Origin: Acanthochromis polyacanthus
Taxonomy: Eukaryota; Chordata; Actinopteri; Pomacentridae
Reading direction: 5' to 3'
DNA: 64,000 bases
Assembly: GCF_021347895.1 (NCBI RefSeq)
Contig: NC_067117.1
Span: 18,261,858 to 18,325,857, forward strand
Each line of letters starts with the position of its first letter. The stretch's first letter is position 1. Under the pieces are notes generated by a model that worked only from the letters and a program-made list of their open reading frames with translations, searched no databases and had not been told where the DNA came from. The translations under genes were made by a program, and so were the position numbers. Positions 8,687-23,010 of this stretch are shown here, piece after piece.

Positions 8687-10864
8687 CTCCCGCCTCCCAT
8701 GCTATGATTGGTCGTACCAAACTGTACCGGGAGGGAAACACGATTCAATTCGCACAACGCCAAACTGACTCTCCTGTATCTCCTAACGTGGAGATAGGAG
8801 ATTACATGGAGATTCAGTTCGGATTTTCCAAGCTACAGTGGATGGGTTTGGACCCATCCACTGGTTTGGACCCATCCACTGTGTGCTTTCTTTACAGTAA
8901 ATATGACAGTTAAAAGTTTAAAAAATAACGAGATTACATATATGCTGCTTTGTTTACATTTAAACGAAGTAGTGCTGAGACTAATGTCAGAATGTGACTA
9001 CCTTCTGGACAGTGTCTTACGGATTTCAGTAGGACAACAGGTCTACACTGAAACTAGCAGGACATCGAGGTTAAACCCAACATCAACCTTTCAACAAAGT
9101 CTGAAGAACCCAACATTTTTGAGGTAAGTGACTTCACTGTTCTGTTTGATGAAGCAAACACCAGAGGAAACATTCAGAAGGCAGTTTTAAGATCTATTTT
9201 TCTACAACTCTGTCCAATTTGTAATGAAATCCGTGAGTCAGAACAGGATGTAACACTCAGTTTTGTACTTGTCTTGTCATTTTTAACATCTTGTTATTGA
9301 AAAGTAATAACTGGATAACTAAAACCATTTTTGTGACCAAGCATTTAATGTTAAAAAAAATATTCTGTATGTTTTGTTTTGTATTGTCCTGGCATGCAAG
9401 TACAAAAGTGTCAGAAAATATCATTGGTTGATTTCTGCATTGCTGTTTTTTTGGGGTAATGTGTGCTCAAAGATGAGACTTTCAGTGACAATTTCAATTA
9501 TTTTTTAAATTTCAATTCACCTGTTATCAGAGATTATTTCATCAACTTGTCCTGTAGTTGAAACTAGAACTAACCATAAAAAATCATGCTTTATCTGTAT
9601 TAGTTCTTGAGATACTGTCATTTAAACATTACCTCAAATGCCTGTAATAAGTTAAAAATGTGCTGGATGTGGATAAACAGGCTTTTAAAACTTTATCTCA
9701 AATATCTTGATTTGTGAATAAAAATACTGAAAACATTTCAAAAAGTTAGCATTTTAATATATTTGAAATATATTTTAGGTGAAAAAAAATCTGTCACATG
9801 AGACATGGTTGAGCAGAAAATGTTGTAACAAATGAGAGATTTCAACAATTTATAACAACATTACTCAGAATATGTCACTATAAGTTATTAACCCAAACCC
9901 ATCCACTGTGTTCTTTCTTTACAGTGAATATGACAGTTAAAAGTTTAAAAAATAACTACATTACATATATGCTTTGTTCACATTTAAACCAAGTCGTGCT
10001 GAGACTAATGTCAGAATGTGACTACCTTGATTTCATTGCGTTGAAAAAACACCACCATTCATCCAACCTGATTTAAACTCCCCACGGCACTTCCTCAGGA
10101 CCCCTGCAATACCCCTACCAAGTTTGAGCACCATCTGATATACCGTTGTCAAGAACACATTTCTAAAAGTTAGCATTTTTTAATATATTTGAAATATATT
10201 TTAGGTGAGAAAAAATCTGTCACATGAGACATGGTTGAGCAGAAAATGTTGTAACAAATGAGAGATTTCAACAATTTATGACAACATTACTCAGAATATG
10301 TCACTATAAGTTATTAAGTGCAGATAGATGAGAAAAACAGTGCCAGTTTTAGTCATTTAACAAGCCATTTTCAAAATTAAACAATGCTGAGAAATTTTAA
10401 ATTGTTTTTAAAGGCACTGTAGAATTCATGCCAACACAAAAACTCTGAGTGGAGACACCATTTCAATTTATTTTATTGAGTTATTTATTTTTTTACTGAG
10501 TAGTTTAGTGAAACCAGCTTAACACCAAACTCAGAGACATCCACATTTCAACAAAATCTAGATAACCAAACTTTTGTCAAGTAACTAACTCCACTCTTCT
10601 GTTTAATGAACACTTTGGGGTTTCTGAGGAAACATCCATGTAGTTTTGCTGCAATACTGTCCAATATGCCTTATAACACAATTCAGAAGAGGTTGTAACA
10701 CTCAATGCTGTTGTTTTGTGATAACTGGTTCAATATTTAGCAAATAAGATTGAAAACTGAGATGACAACAGTGTGGTAGATTACCAATGGTTTAACAAAA
10801 CATCCATAGATTATGGTTCTCTTTTGTGTCTGTTTCACTTTCAGTCTTCGGTGACAAGATAAAA

Positions 10865-13018
10865 ATGAACATTCAAAGTTCATCCTCATCATCTTCCTCC
10901 GAGCGGAGTACCACAAGGCAGCCTTTCAAAGTCCCAGAAGGCTACAAATTGGTGAAAGAACTGGGACATGGAGGCTGTGGATTAGTGCTGGAATGTGTGA
11001 AAAACAACACAGAAGAGCACGTGGCTATAAAGTTTCCCAAATGGGACGACCTAGACCATGAGGTAGGACACTGATTTCAGCTGAACAGTGACGCAAAAAA
11101 GACATTGTTTTAAAAAGAGGTAGTACCACTACAAGATTCTGAGTAGTGGTACTGGTCATGTTATGTACTTTTTAGTTGTTGAGAAGAACTGATTGGACTA
11201 TGTGCCTCAGCAAACGCATTATCTCTCCACAGGCGGAAATCATGAAAAAGCTCATGAGCCACAAGTCAAAGAAGTCCAACATCATTGACTACAAAGGAGA
11301 TGTCTTCATAAAAAATAAGCGGCTCCTGGTGTTTGAAAAACTGGACATCACCCTGGAGGACTATGTGCGGAATGTACCACAGCCAATGCCACTGGAACAC
11401 GTCCGTACAGTTATTCAGCAGGTGTGACCTTCTATTGTCTCCTTCTATTTCTCTCCTTCAGTGGTGCTAGAATCAACATCGCTGGTTCAGGAACCTTTAC
11501 AACTTCTACTTTTATTGTCATGTGACAGATTTCTTTAACAAATTCCTGATAAATGTTGTTACTTGCAGCTGGCTGTAGCTTTGAATGCAGCAAAGAGTGC
11601 TGGCATAATCCACACTGATGTGAAGATGGATAACATCATGATGGTGGATCATGTGAAGCAGCCCTTCAGAGTCAAACTCATTGACTTTGGTGTGGCCGAG
11701 TACAGATCTACAGCCAAAACAGGAGACCTATGCCAAATACCTGCATATAGGTATGAAATACTGATACATTTTAAACATTGAGAAATCTTTAATTCAGCAC
11801 TGTCTCCTTACTGTCTACTGTGTCACATCTTCATTTGATGTTTTTTCCACATTCAGAGCTCCAGAAATCTCCCTGGGCCTGCCGCATTCAGAGGCCATCG
11901 ACGTTTGGTCGTTAGGCTGCGTGATGGTCAGGATGGTGACTGGAAACAGTCTCTTCAGATCAAACTCAGAATACTGGACAGTGAGTAAATTACTGCAGCT
12001 GAAACACATTAGAAGCCGTCACAGGATTAGCTTCAGGTCTAACACGGTGTTATGTTTTGTTTGCAGCTCCGACGCATGATCCGTCTGCTGGGTCTGCCGC
12101 CGCAATATCTCATGGATGCTGGCCGGAGATCAGGATTCCTTTTTAAGAAAATGCCTAATGGTTTGTGGCGGCTGAAGGTACAATACTCCTACTGTGATTT
12201 TACCTCTGACCTTTACTCACTCAATAAGATAAAGACTTTAGTAAGCATCATTGTTTTCTTCTTTCAGACACCTAAAGAGTATTACCACGCCTACTACAAC
12301 CACAAAGGTCCCACGTTCGGCTCTCTGGATGAAATGATAACGGTGGGTAGTTTAGGAAGCAGCAGCTAGTTGCTGAAAAGTCCCGTTCATTTATGGTATT
12401 CACATTTCACGGTGGAAGGTGATTTGGCCACTGTTGGACTTTCAAAATGTTTTCTGCACCAGATGCGCTCTGAGACGGACAAACCAGCAGAGGCTGATGA
12501 GAGGAGGGAGTGCATCGAGCTTTTGAAGGCGATGCTTCAGTGGGATGAGAAGGACAGAATCACCCCCAGTGGTATCCTCCACCATCCCTTTATCACCAAA
12601 AGCTACCTCAACAGCAGCTCCCCCACCAGCAGCTGGTAAGTGTGTTTCTGTTTACTTTGTACACAGGTTGTGAGACATTAGCAGCCCAGCAGGTGACAAA
12701 AGACTGATATGGACTTTTGTTGATTTCCATGTTTACATTCTCTGCTTGTCGGATGTAAACCCAAAAGTGTATGTTTCCTTTTTTAGCGACGAACCTAGAC
12801 CCTCCACCAGCCTGTCCATCATGGGTAATCCTGCAGACCCCGAAAACAAAATGAACCTGACAGGCTTGCCTGATGAGGATAGTAATGATGATGAAGACAC
12901 TGAAGTCAGTGAGAAGGAGCAGAGGAAGACAAAGAAGAAGAAGAACTGCTTCCAACGCGCCTTCTCTTGGATAAAGAAGACGTTCTGCTGCTGCTGTGTG
13001 TCCAATGTGATGAACTGA
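10865..13018 (+). CDS. HIPK-like protein kinase, copy 2 (8 exons, 427 aa)
   Basis: Exons: 10865-11062, 11233-11421, 11569-11750, 11857-11980, 12067-12177, 12268-12342, 12463-12635, 12787-13018. Every exon has the same length as in copy 1 and the translation is identical. The only change I noticed nearby is in the last intron (TTTCCTTTTTTAG for TTTCCGTTTTTAG), which makes the polypyrimidine tract stronger. All catalytic motifs and the CCCC tail are present. Likely functional. Confidence 0.93.
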
Positions 13019-13243
13019 GCAGCACTGATGGACTGGATTCACATTTCGGACTTCTGCCGGAGGGTTCTTCCTGTTAGGAGGGAGTTGTTCCTCCCCTCTG
13101 TCTCCAAGTGCAAATCCAAAGGATTTGTTGGGATTTTGTTTCTTGTTATCTTGTGCTGTCTCTGTCTGTTTTCTATCTGCTATTCTGTTGTCTCTCCTCT
13201 TTCCCCTCACCCCAACCGGTCGAGGCAGATGGCCGCCCTGTCT

Positions 13244-13451
13244 GAGCCTGGTTCTGCCGGAGGGTTCTTCCTGAAAAAGGGAGTTTTACCTCCCCACTGT
13301 CGCCAAGTGCTTGCTCAGACAGGGAATCCAAAGGAAAATTTGGATTTGTTGGATTTCTCTCTATAATTTTGTCTTTACTTTTCTAATTGAAGTGTCTTGA
13401 GATGACACATTTGAACTGGGAAATAAAATTGATTGAAAATGAATTGAAAGG
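13244..13451 (+). mobile_element. Retroposon-like 3' tail, unit 2
   Basis: Same sequence and position relative to the kinase stop as in unit 1. Confidence 0.7.
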
Positions 13452-14668
13452 TTCACCCAAAAAGTGTCTGGATTTTGGTCACATGGTTGATGCTCACAAC
13501 TGGCCTGAGTCAGTCATGGCTTCTCAGTTGCTGTGCAGAGCAGAGAATCTTTGGGTTTCTTTTTTTTTTTACAATTTCCATCATTATTTTTGGTGAATTT
13601 TTAAATTCGACATTTTAAATAAAGTGACTACAATGAAATCTGACAATTTTAAGCTTATTTTCAAGATGTTTTCTCTATGTAACCACACAAAACTGATGGT
13701 ATTTATTACAAACAGTCGGAAAGTTGAACCACTCTTTCCATTATACAGTTTCTGGCTCTAAAAAGAGTGTGCATTTTGAAGATGTTTTAAAAACAAAACA
13801 TGCTTTGTAAACAAAGTGGTGTTACAAGGGTTAAAAGTGACAGGCACATCTCATTGCAATGAGTGATGAAGTTATTTTTCCTGCACTCCACAACTTACAA
13901 GTCTCCCATAACTATCAATCTTAATCATAATCCTTTACATTTTCATTGTGTAGTTAATTTTGCAGAGCTCATTGTTTGCTCAGATGGTCAGGCATTTCCT
14001 CATGGAGCTAAAATAGAGACAGTATTGGTTGTCATTGGAAAAAAAAGAATTTACCATTGAAAAAAATTGTCATTGAAAACACAATTTACTCTAGTCTTGA
14101 AGGTCGGACTTCCCCAAACCAAAGAAAAATAAATTACAAAACATCTAAAACAGCCACATTTTCAAAGCAAAAAACATTACTATTATTGATTTTTTTGTTA
14201 TCCACTCATTCATTTTGCTGTCAAACTACAGTTCCAGTAGTTTCTCCTCTGTTTTCTTTTTTTCCACCACGTTTGTTTGTTTGCTGGGTCACTAGAATGC
14301 AGGTGAGGTGAAGATAACCATGTTAAAAGCTTCACAACAATCTTAATCCTTCTAAACCCAAACAATATGTGTTATGTTATGGCTTTTACTTTTTACTGTT
14401 AGTAGACAATAAAATCTCTGTCCTAGGCACGTTTTCAAGGCAATCACAGCATTGTTTAGCCCTCACAGACAAGAAAAAACAAAGCACAAGGCATGTTTTT
14501 ATGGCAATCACACTCATATAATAGCAAAACACAGAGCCTCCATTCCAATATCCTTCATATTTAGCCTCTTCACACATTCTGCCTACATGAGGCTACAACA
14601 AACAGAGACCACCACACAATGATAATTATTGCTGAATGCTGATGCAGTGATTGTGTCAATAAAAAATA

Positions 14669-14743
14669 ATTCATACTTTCTGTGAAGTATGAATCTCGGT
14701 CGCGAAATCGCACCAAAACCGGTGTTTTGGCGCGATTTCGCGA
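14669..14743. promoter_or_regulatory. Hairpin pair with CpG palindrome, unit 2
   Basis: Identical to unit 1, including the A/C mismatch; the 44-bp palindrome is 14700-14743. Confidence 0.6.
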
Positions 14744-14908
14744 GGTCTCACGTGATTTTGGAAGGAGATTTGCTTTCTAGCATCCTGAGATTTGGATACA
14801 GACCACAACAAAGAGCGATCGCCAGGTAATGTGGAGGTTTTCGTTCACTTCTCATCTCTAGTATGTTGTGGGACACTCATTGAGACTATCTGAGCCGGTC
14901 AGTGTGGG

Positions 14909-15027
14909 GCAAAAGCACGTTAGGGCGGACATTGACGTGGGGGGGCCAGCTGCCCCCCCCCCCCCCCCCCCCCCCCATGTCAAAGCACGTTAGGGCAGAC
15001 TTTGACACGGGGGGGGGCAGTTGCCCC
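14909..15027. repeat. C/G-homopolymer direct repeat, unit 2 (24 C)
   Basis: Same structure as unit 1 with a run of 24 C (14953-14976). Confidence 0.8.
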
Positions 15028-15645
15028 ATACTTTTCGCTTGCTAAGCTGCCTGCCTGGCTAAATACTGGAGCTATGTCGAAAATTCATTTCTCCATCACT
15101 CACATGTATTAAATTACATATGGAAACAGACCCCAGGTTGAAAAAAACCGAAGTGCCCCTTTAAGGTTATGTGTTGTCAGTAGCCCTGAATATCTGCTGA
15201 GTCTCTGAAGTTAAACTGGAGAAAACAGTAAATCTTCTCCCTAGTCATTAATATTGTTTAATGACTGATTCACATGGTGTTGTATGTATTCCTGCAGTGT
15301 AGATTGAAAAAAATTAACTCCCAGAATATGTCCAAAGTAATGATGAACTCTACAGTTAATATATTTAAATTGCAGCACAGATAAGCTGGATAATAAAATC
15401 CTCTCCTAAAGCTAAAGTGACTACAGGTCTTTCTGTCGTTCAGTGCTTGGACAACTATTTGAAATAGGAAATCTTTCCAGGGTCACTTTAAAATGAACCC
15501 CTGCTATTGATGCTGATACTTGGACGTCTGTCTTCATCTCAGGTGTCTCATGTTCACTGTGAGGATCTTCTGAGAGAATCCAACAAAAGGAAAACCTCAT
15601 CTGGTTGTGAAGAAGGAGACTGAATGGACGACATCCTCAGTGAAT

Positions 15646-15994
15646 CACTTCCTGTTTAGCTTTCACTTACAGAAGGACAGACCAACTCTTTATTATTTTA
15701 TTACTTTATTATTCTCTGTTCTTAGTATTCTCCTGCCCGAACATTCTGCAAAGCGGACTCCCTCCATTTCCCCTCTGGTTCATCTCCCTCCCCGGATCAT
15801 TCTCAGCTAGCTTCATACCTCCCTGTACAATAAACCATCATTATTCTCATTCCTGCCTCGGTAGTGTGGTTCTCTGCACGAGTCCAGTCTAGTTCTGTGA
15901 CAATTTGATTCTCAGTGGCATTAAAAATTCTTTTTGCAGTTTTCAAGAAAATAATTGACAATAATATATAATTATAGACTGTGATTTGTCAGAT
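15646..15994 (+). mobile_element. LTR-like insertion, unit 2
   Basis: Same 349-bp sequence at the same site, so copied with the unit and not inserted independently. Confidence 0.55.
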
Positions 15995-16467
15995 ATGTGC
16001 CTCTGCTGGACCAAGTGGAGGAGAACTGGAAAATGGGGAAACATAAATTCCAGCGAAAATGGCTCAAAAACATGGATTTCAGAGAATGACTGCAGCCCAT
16101 TGGTGGTTCCCGGATTCAGAAATAGTGAAATATATGGGTTTTTATATAAAAATCATCTTTTACAAAAAAATACACCCATGTAATTTGTTGAGTTCATGGT
16201 CGTGGCATTGGGTGTGCACAGCCCTCAATGGCATAATGTAGGAAAACAGCTTGAAATAAACATGATAGGTTAATTTGCCATGAGGGCAGGTGATGGTCAC
16301 GGTCACAAATAAGAAAAAAAAAAATTGCATGAAGCTTAAGCAATGACACCATGGGTGGTTGGTGTCATTTGTGAGCGGATGTGCAGACAAAAAAAAAAAA
16401 AGACAAAAAAAACACGGATGTGACGCACAAACAAATCAACCTTGTAGTCCATGTAGTCCAAACAACA

Positions 16468-16953
16468 ATGGCATGCAGCCGAGAAAGCGTCGCGGTGAAT
16501 GATTACTGCCGTTTTTGTCACAAAAATCTGCGAATACATGGGGTACTCTCAAGTACAACACTTATTTTTGAAAAGGCTATGCAACAAAAGACTCCTTCTG
16601 AACTATTAGCGGTGTTAGGAATAACTTTAAATCGGAGCCAAACCATGTCGGTGCGTATGTGTAAAAGTTACTTAAATTTACTCACACGTTTGGAACGGGA
16701 TTTTCCTCTGTACAAACAATGGCAAGAAGCCGAAAGTAACGAGCCATCCAGTGCCTCCTCATCGTCGGAAACGTCAAGTGAAAAGAGGCAACGATTAACG
16801 CCATCCAAAACGCCAAGAGACCGCAAAAAGATTCGCTTTGGCCCCCCTCCTCTCTCTCTCTCTCTCCTTCTTGTTTTACGGCGGTGGCCCCCTCCTCCTC
16901 CTCCGGCATCATCTTTATGGGTAATCCAGGCGCTGAAGATGACGCGACATTAA
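16468..16953 (+). pseudogene. ZAD-like zinc-finger N-terminal fragment, unit 3
   Basis: Same 161-residue frame as in unit 2, with the CRFC motif near the N terminus and the same presumed frameshift in the CT-rich tract. It lies in the clean 5' part of unit 3, before the indel-rich stretch begins. Confidence 0.45.
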
Positions 16954-19128
16954 CTCCCGCCTCCCATGCTATGATTGGTCGTACCAAACTGTACCGGGAG
17001 GGAAACACGATTCAATTCGCACAACGCCAAACTGACTCTCCTGTATCTCCTAACGTGGAGATAGGAGATTACATGGAGATTCAGTTCGGATTTTCCAAGC
17101 TACAGTGGATGGGTTTGGACCCATCCACTGGTTTGGACCCATCCACTGTGTGCTTTCTTTACAGTAAATATGACAGTTAAAAGTTTAAAAAATAACGAGA
17201 TTACATATATGCTGCTTTGTTTACATTTAAACGAAGTAGTGCTGAGACTAATGTCAGAATGTGACTACCTTCTGGACAGTGTCTTACGGATTTCAGTAGG
17301 ACAACAGGTCTACACTGAAACTAGCAGGACATCGAGGTTAAACCCAACATCAACCTTTCAACAAAGTCTGAAGAACCCAACATTTTGAGGTAAGTGACTT
17401 CACTGTTCTGTTTGATGAAGCAAACACCAGAGGAAACATTCAGAAGGCAGTTTTAAGATCTATTTTTCTACAACTCTGTCCAATTTGTAATGAAATCCGT
17501 GAGTCAGAACAGGATGTAACACTCAGTTTTGTACTTGTCTTGTCATTTTTAACATCTTGTTATTGAAAAGTAATAACTGGATAACTAAAACCATTTTTGT
17601 GACCAAGCATTTAATGTTAAAAAAATATTCTGTATGTTTTGTTTTGTATTGTCCTGGCATGCAAGTACAAAAGTGTCAGAAAATATCATTGGTTGATTTC
17701 TGCATTGCTGTTTTTTTGGGGTAATGTGTGCTCAAAGATGAGACTTTCAGTGACAATTTCAATTATTTTTTAAATTTCAATTCACCTGTTATCAGAGATT
17801 ATTTCATCAACTTGTCCTGTAGTTGAAACTAGAACTAACCATAAAAAATCATGCTTTATCTGTATTAGTTCTTGAGATACTGTCATTTAAACATTACCTC
17901 AAATGCCTGTAATAAGTTAAAAATGTGCTGGATGTGGATAAACAGGCTTTTAAAACTTTATCTCAAATATCTTGATTTGTGAATAAAAATACTGAAAACA
18001 TTTCAAAAGTTAGCATTTTAATATATTTGAAATATATTTTAGGTGAAAAAAATCTGTCACATGAGACATGGTTGAGCAGAAAATGTTGTAACAAATGAGA
18101 GATTTCAACAATTTATAACAACATTACTCAGAATATGTCACTATAAGTTATTAACCCAAACCCATCCACTGTGTTCTTTCTTTACAGTGAATATGACAGT
18201 TAAAAGTTTAAAAAATAACTACATTACATATATGCTTTGTTCACATTTAAACCAAGTCGTGCTGAGACTAAATGTCAGAATGTGACTACCTTGATTTCAT
18301 TGCGTTGAAAAAACACCACCATTCATCCAACCTGATTTAAACTCCCCACGGCACTTCCTCAGGACCCCTGCAATACCCCTACCAAGTTTGAGCACCATCT
18401 GATATACCGTTGTCAAGAACACATTTCTAAAAGTTAGCATTTTTTAATATATTTGAAATATATTTTAGGTGAGAAAAAATCTGTCACATGAGACATGGTT
18501 GAGCAGAAAATGTTGTAACAAATGAGAGATTTCAACAATTTATGACAACATTACTCAGAATATGTCACTATAAGTTATTAAGTGCAGATAGATGAGAAAA
18601 ACAGTGCCAGTTTTAGTCATTTAACAAGCCATTTTCAAAATTAAACAATGCTGAGAAATTTTAAATTGTTTTTAAAGGCACTGTAGAATTCATGCCAACA
18701 CAAAAACTCTGAGTGGAGACACCATTTCAATTTATTTTATTGAGTTATTTATTTTTTTACTGAGTAGTTTAGTGAAACCAGCTTAACACCAAACTCAGAG
18801 ACATCCACATTTCAACAAATCTAGATAACCAAACTTTTGTCAAGTAACTAACTCCACTCTTCTGTTTAATGAACACTTTGGGGTTTCTGAGGAAACATCC
18901 ATGTAGTTTTTGCTGCAATACTGTCCAATATGCCTTATAACACAATTCAGAAGAGGTTGTAACACTCAATGCTGTTGTTTTGTGATAACTGGTTCAATAT
19001 TTAGCAAATAAGATTGAAAACTGAGATGACAACAGTGTGGTAGATTACCAATGGTTTAACAAAACATCCATAGATTATGGTTCTCTTTTGTGTCTGTTTC
19101 ACTTTCAGTCTTCGGTGACAAGATAAAA

Positions 19129-21285
19129 ATGAACATTCAAAGTTCATCCTCATCATCTTCCTCCGAGCGGAGTACCACAAGGCAGCCTTTCAAAGTCCCA
19201 GAAGGCTACAAATTGGTGAAAGAACTGGGACATGGAGGCTGTGGATTAGTGCTGGAATGTGTGAAAAAACAACACAGAAGAGCACGTGGCTATAAAGTTT
19301 CCCAAATGGGACGACCTAGACCATGAGGTAGGACACTGATTTCAGCTGAACAGTGACGCAAAAAAGACATTGTTTTAAAAAGAGGTAGTACCACTACAAG
19401 ATTCTGAGTAGTGGTACTGGTCATGTTATGTACTTTTTAGTTGTTGAGAAGAACTGATTGGACTATGTGCCTCAGCAAACGCATTATCTCTCCACAGGCG
19501 GAAATCATGAAAAAGCTCATGAGCCACAAGTCAAAGAAGTCCAACATCATTGACTACAAAGGAGATGTCTTCATAAAAAATAAGCGGCTCCTGGTGTTTG
19601 AAAACTGGACATCACCCTGGAGGACTATGTGCGGAATGTACCACAGCCAATGCCACTGGAACACGTCCGTACAGTTATTCAGGCAGGTGTGACCTTCTAT
19701 GTCTCCTTCTATTTCTCTCCTTCAGTGGTGCTAGGAATCAACATCGCTGGTTCAGGAACCTTTACAACTTCTACTTTTATTGTCATGTGGACAGATTTCT
19801 TTAACAAATTCCTGATAAATGTTGTTACTTGCAGCTGGCTGTAGCTTGAATGCAGCAAAGAGTGCTGGCATAATCCACACTGATGTGAAGATGGATAACA
19901 TCATGATGGTGGAATCATGTGAAGCAGCCCTTCAGAGTCAAACTCATTGACTTTGGTGTGGCCGAGTACAGATCTACAGCCAAACAGGAGACCTATGCCC
20001 AAATACCTGCATATAGGTATGAAATACTGATACATTTTAAACATTGAGAAATCTTTAATTCAGCACTGTCTCCTTACTGTCTACTGTGTCACATCTTCAT
20101 TTGATGTTTTTTCCACATTCAGAGCTCCAGAAATCTCCCTGGGCCTGCCGCATTCAGAGGCCATCGACGTTTGGTCGTTAGGCTGCGTGATGGTCAGGAT
20201 GGTGACTGGAAACAGTCTCTTCAGATCAAACTCAGAATACTGGACAGTGAGTAATTACTGCAGCTGAAACACATTAGAAGCCGTCACCAGGATTAGCTTC
20301 AGGTCTAACACGGTGTTATGTTTTGTTTGCAGCTCCGACGCATGATCCGTCTGCTGGGTTCTGCCGCCGCAATATCTCATGGATGCTGGCCGGAGATCAG
20401 GATTCCTTTTTAAGAAAATGCCTAATGGTTTGTGGCGGCTGAAGGTACAATACTCCTACTGTGATTTTACCTCTGACCTTTACTCACTCAATAAGATAAA
20501 AGACTTTAGTAAGCATCATTGTTTTCTTCTTTCAGACACCTAAAGAGTATTACCCACGCCTACTACAACCACAAAGGTCCCACGTTCGGCTCTCTGGATG
20601 AAATGATAACGGTGGGTAGTTTAGGAAGCAGCAGCTAGTTGCTGAAAAGTCCCGTTCATTTATGGTATTCACATTCACGGTGGAAGGTGATTTGGCCACT
20701 GTTGGACTTTCAAAATGTTTTCTGCACCAGATGCGCTCTGAGACGGACAAACCAGCAGAGGCTGATGAGAGGAGGGAGTGCATCGAGCTTTTGAAGGCGA
20801 TGCTTCAGTGGGATGAGAAGGACAGAATCACCCCCAGTGGTATCCTCCACCATCCCTTTATCACCAAAAGCTACCTCAACAGCAGCTCCCCCACCAGCAG
20901 CTGGTAAGTGTGTTTCTGTTTACTTTGTACACAGGTTGTGAGACATTAGCAGCCCAGCAGGTGACAAAGACTGATATGGACTTTTGTTGATTTCCATGTT
21001 TACATTCTCTGCTTGTCGGATGTAAACCCAAAAGTGTATGTTTCCTTTTTTAGCGACGAACCTAGACCCTCCACCAGCCTGTCCATCATGGGTAATCCTG
21101 CAGACCCCGAAAACAAAATGAACCTGACAGGCTTGCCTGATGAGGATAGTAATGATGATGAAGACACTGAAGTCAGTGAGAAGGAGCAGAGGAAGACAAA
21201 GAAGAAGAAGAACTGCTTCCAACGCGCCTTCTCTTGGATAAAGAAGACGTTCTGCTGCTGCTGTGTGTCCAATGTGATGAACTGA
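19129..21285 (+). CDS. HIPK-like protein kinase, copy 3 (frameshifted as printed)
   Basis: Exons by alignment: 19129-19327, 19498-19686, 19835-20016, 20123-20246, 20333-20444, 20536-20611, 20731-20903, 21054-21285. Nine single-base indels fall in the exons: +1 near 19266; -1 near 19603 and +1 near 19682; -1 near 19847, +1 near 19914, -1 near 19983 and +1 near 19999; +1 near 20360; +1 near 20554. All splice sites are intact, the last two exons are clean, and almost no substitutions accompany the indels. Introns carry them at a similar density. As printed the frame is broken in exon 1 after ...LECVKK. I think this is mostly consensus error, but a true pseudogene is not excluded. Confidence 0.85.
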
Positions 21286-21509
21286 GCAGCACTGATGGAC
21301 TGGATTCACATTTCGGACTTCTGCCGGAGGGTTCTTCCTGTTAGGAGGGAGTTGTTCCTCCCCTCTGTCTCCAAGTGCAAATCCAAAGGATTTGTTGGGA
21401 TTTTGTTTCTTGTTATCTTGTGCTGTCTCTGTCTGTTTCTATCTGCTATTCTGTTGTCTCTCCTCTTTCCCCTCACCCCAACCGGTCGAGGCAGATGGCC
21501 GCCCTGTCT

Positions 21510-21717
21510 GAGCCTGGTTCTGCCGGAGGGTTCTTCCTGAAAAAGGGAGTTTTACCTCCCCACTGTCGCCAAGTGCTTGCTCAGACAGGGAATCCAAAGG
21601 AAAATTTGGATTTGTTGGATTTCTCTCTATAATTTTGTCTTTACTTTTCTAATTGAAGTGTCTTGAGATGACACATTTGAACTGGGAAATAAAATTGATT
21701 GAAAATGAATTGAAAGG
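21510..21717 (+). mobile_element. Retroposon-like 3' tail, unit 3
   Basis: Same element; a 1-bp deletion near 21436 (CTGTTTCTATCTG for CTGTTTTCTATCTG) lies just upstream. Confidence 0.7.
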
Positions 21718-22935
21718 TTCACCCAAAAAGTGTCTGGATTTTGGTTCACATGGTTGATGCTCACAACTGGCCTGAGTCAGTCATGGCTTCTCAGTTGCTG
21801 TGCAGAGCAGAGAATCTTTGGGTTTCTTTTTTTTTTTACAATTTCCATCATTATTTTTGGTGAATTTTTAAATTCGACATTTTAAATAAAGTGACTACAA
21901 TGAAATCTGACAATTTTAAGCTTATTTTCAAGATGTTTTCTCTATGTAACCACACAAAACTGATGGTATTATTACAAACAGTCGGAAAGTTGAACCACTC
22001 TTTCCATTATACAGTTTCTGGCTCTAAAAAGAGTGTGCATTTTGAAGATGTTTTAAAAACAAAACATGCTTTGTAAACAAAGTTGGTGTTACAAGGGTTA
22101 AAAGTGACAGGCACATCTCATTGCAATGAGTGATGAAGTTATTTTTCCTGCACTCCACAACTTACAAGTCTCCATAACTATCAATCTTAATCATAATCCT
22201 TTACATTTTCATTGTGTAGTTAATTTTGCAGAGCTCATTGTTTGCTCAGATGGTCAGGCATTTCCTCATGGAGCTAAAATAGAGACAGTATTGGTTGTCA
22301 TTGGAAAAAAAAGAATTTACCATTGAAAAAATTGTCATTGAAAACACAATTTACTCTAGTCTTGAAGGTCGGACTTCCCCAAACCAAAGAAAAATAAATT
22401 ACAAAACATCTAAAACAGCCACATTTTCAAAGCAAAAAAACATTACTATTATTGATTTTTTTGTTATCCACTCATTCATTTTGCTGTCAAACTACAGTTC
22501 CAGTAGTTTCTCCTCTGTTTTCTTTTTTTCCACCACGTTTGTTTGTTTGCTGGGTCACTAGAATGCAGGTGAGGTGAAGATAACCATGTTAAAAGCTTCA
22601 CAACAATCTTAATCCTTTCTAAACCCAAACAATATGTGTTATGTTATGGCTTTTACTTTTTACTGTTAGTAGACAATAAAATCTCTGTCCTAGGCACGTT
22701 TTCAAGGCAATCACAGCATTGTTTAGCCCTCACAGACAAGAAAAAACAAAGCACAAGGCATGTTTTTATGGCAATCACACTCATATAATAGCAAAACACA
22801 GAGCCTCCATTCCAATATCCTTCATATTTAGCCTCTTCACACATTCTGCCTACATGAGGCTACAACAAACAGAGACCACCACACAATGATAATTATTGCT
22901 GAATGCTGATGCAGTGATTGTGTCAATAAAAAATA

Positions 22936-23010
22936 ATTCATACTTTCTGTGAAGTATGAATCTCGGTCGCGAAATCGCACCAAAACCGGTGTTTTGGCGC
23001 GATTTCGCGA
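22936..23010. promoter_or_regulatory. Hairpin pair with CpG palindrome, unit 3
   Basis: Identical to unit 1; the 44-bp palindrome is 22967-23010. It is unaffected by the indels found around it. Confidence 0.6.

Larger units (their letters stand above)
8246..16512 (+). repeat. Tandem array unit 2
   Basis: A unit of 8267 bp, collinear with unit 1 at an offset of 8245 at its start and 8264 through the kinase gene. The offset change comes from an 18-bp duplication (8863-8880) and one extra A. It shares private variants with unit 3 (GACGCGACAT, TTTAACAAGCC). Its kinase gene is intact. Confidence 0.97.

Noticed and set aside
19129..20611. Kinase copy 3 as a true pseudogene
   Set aside because: Indels are equally dense in non-coding sequence and come without substitutions, so consensus error is the simpler explanation. 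Kept as an alternative.
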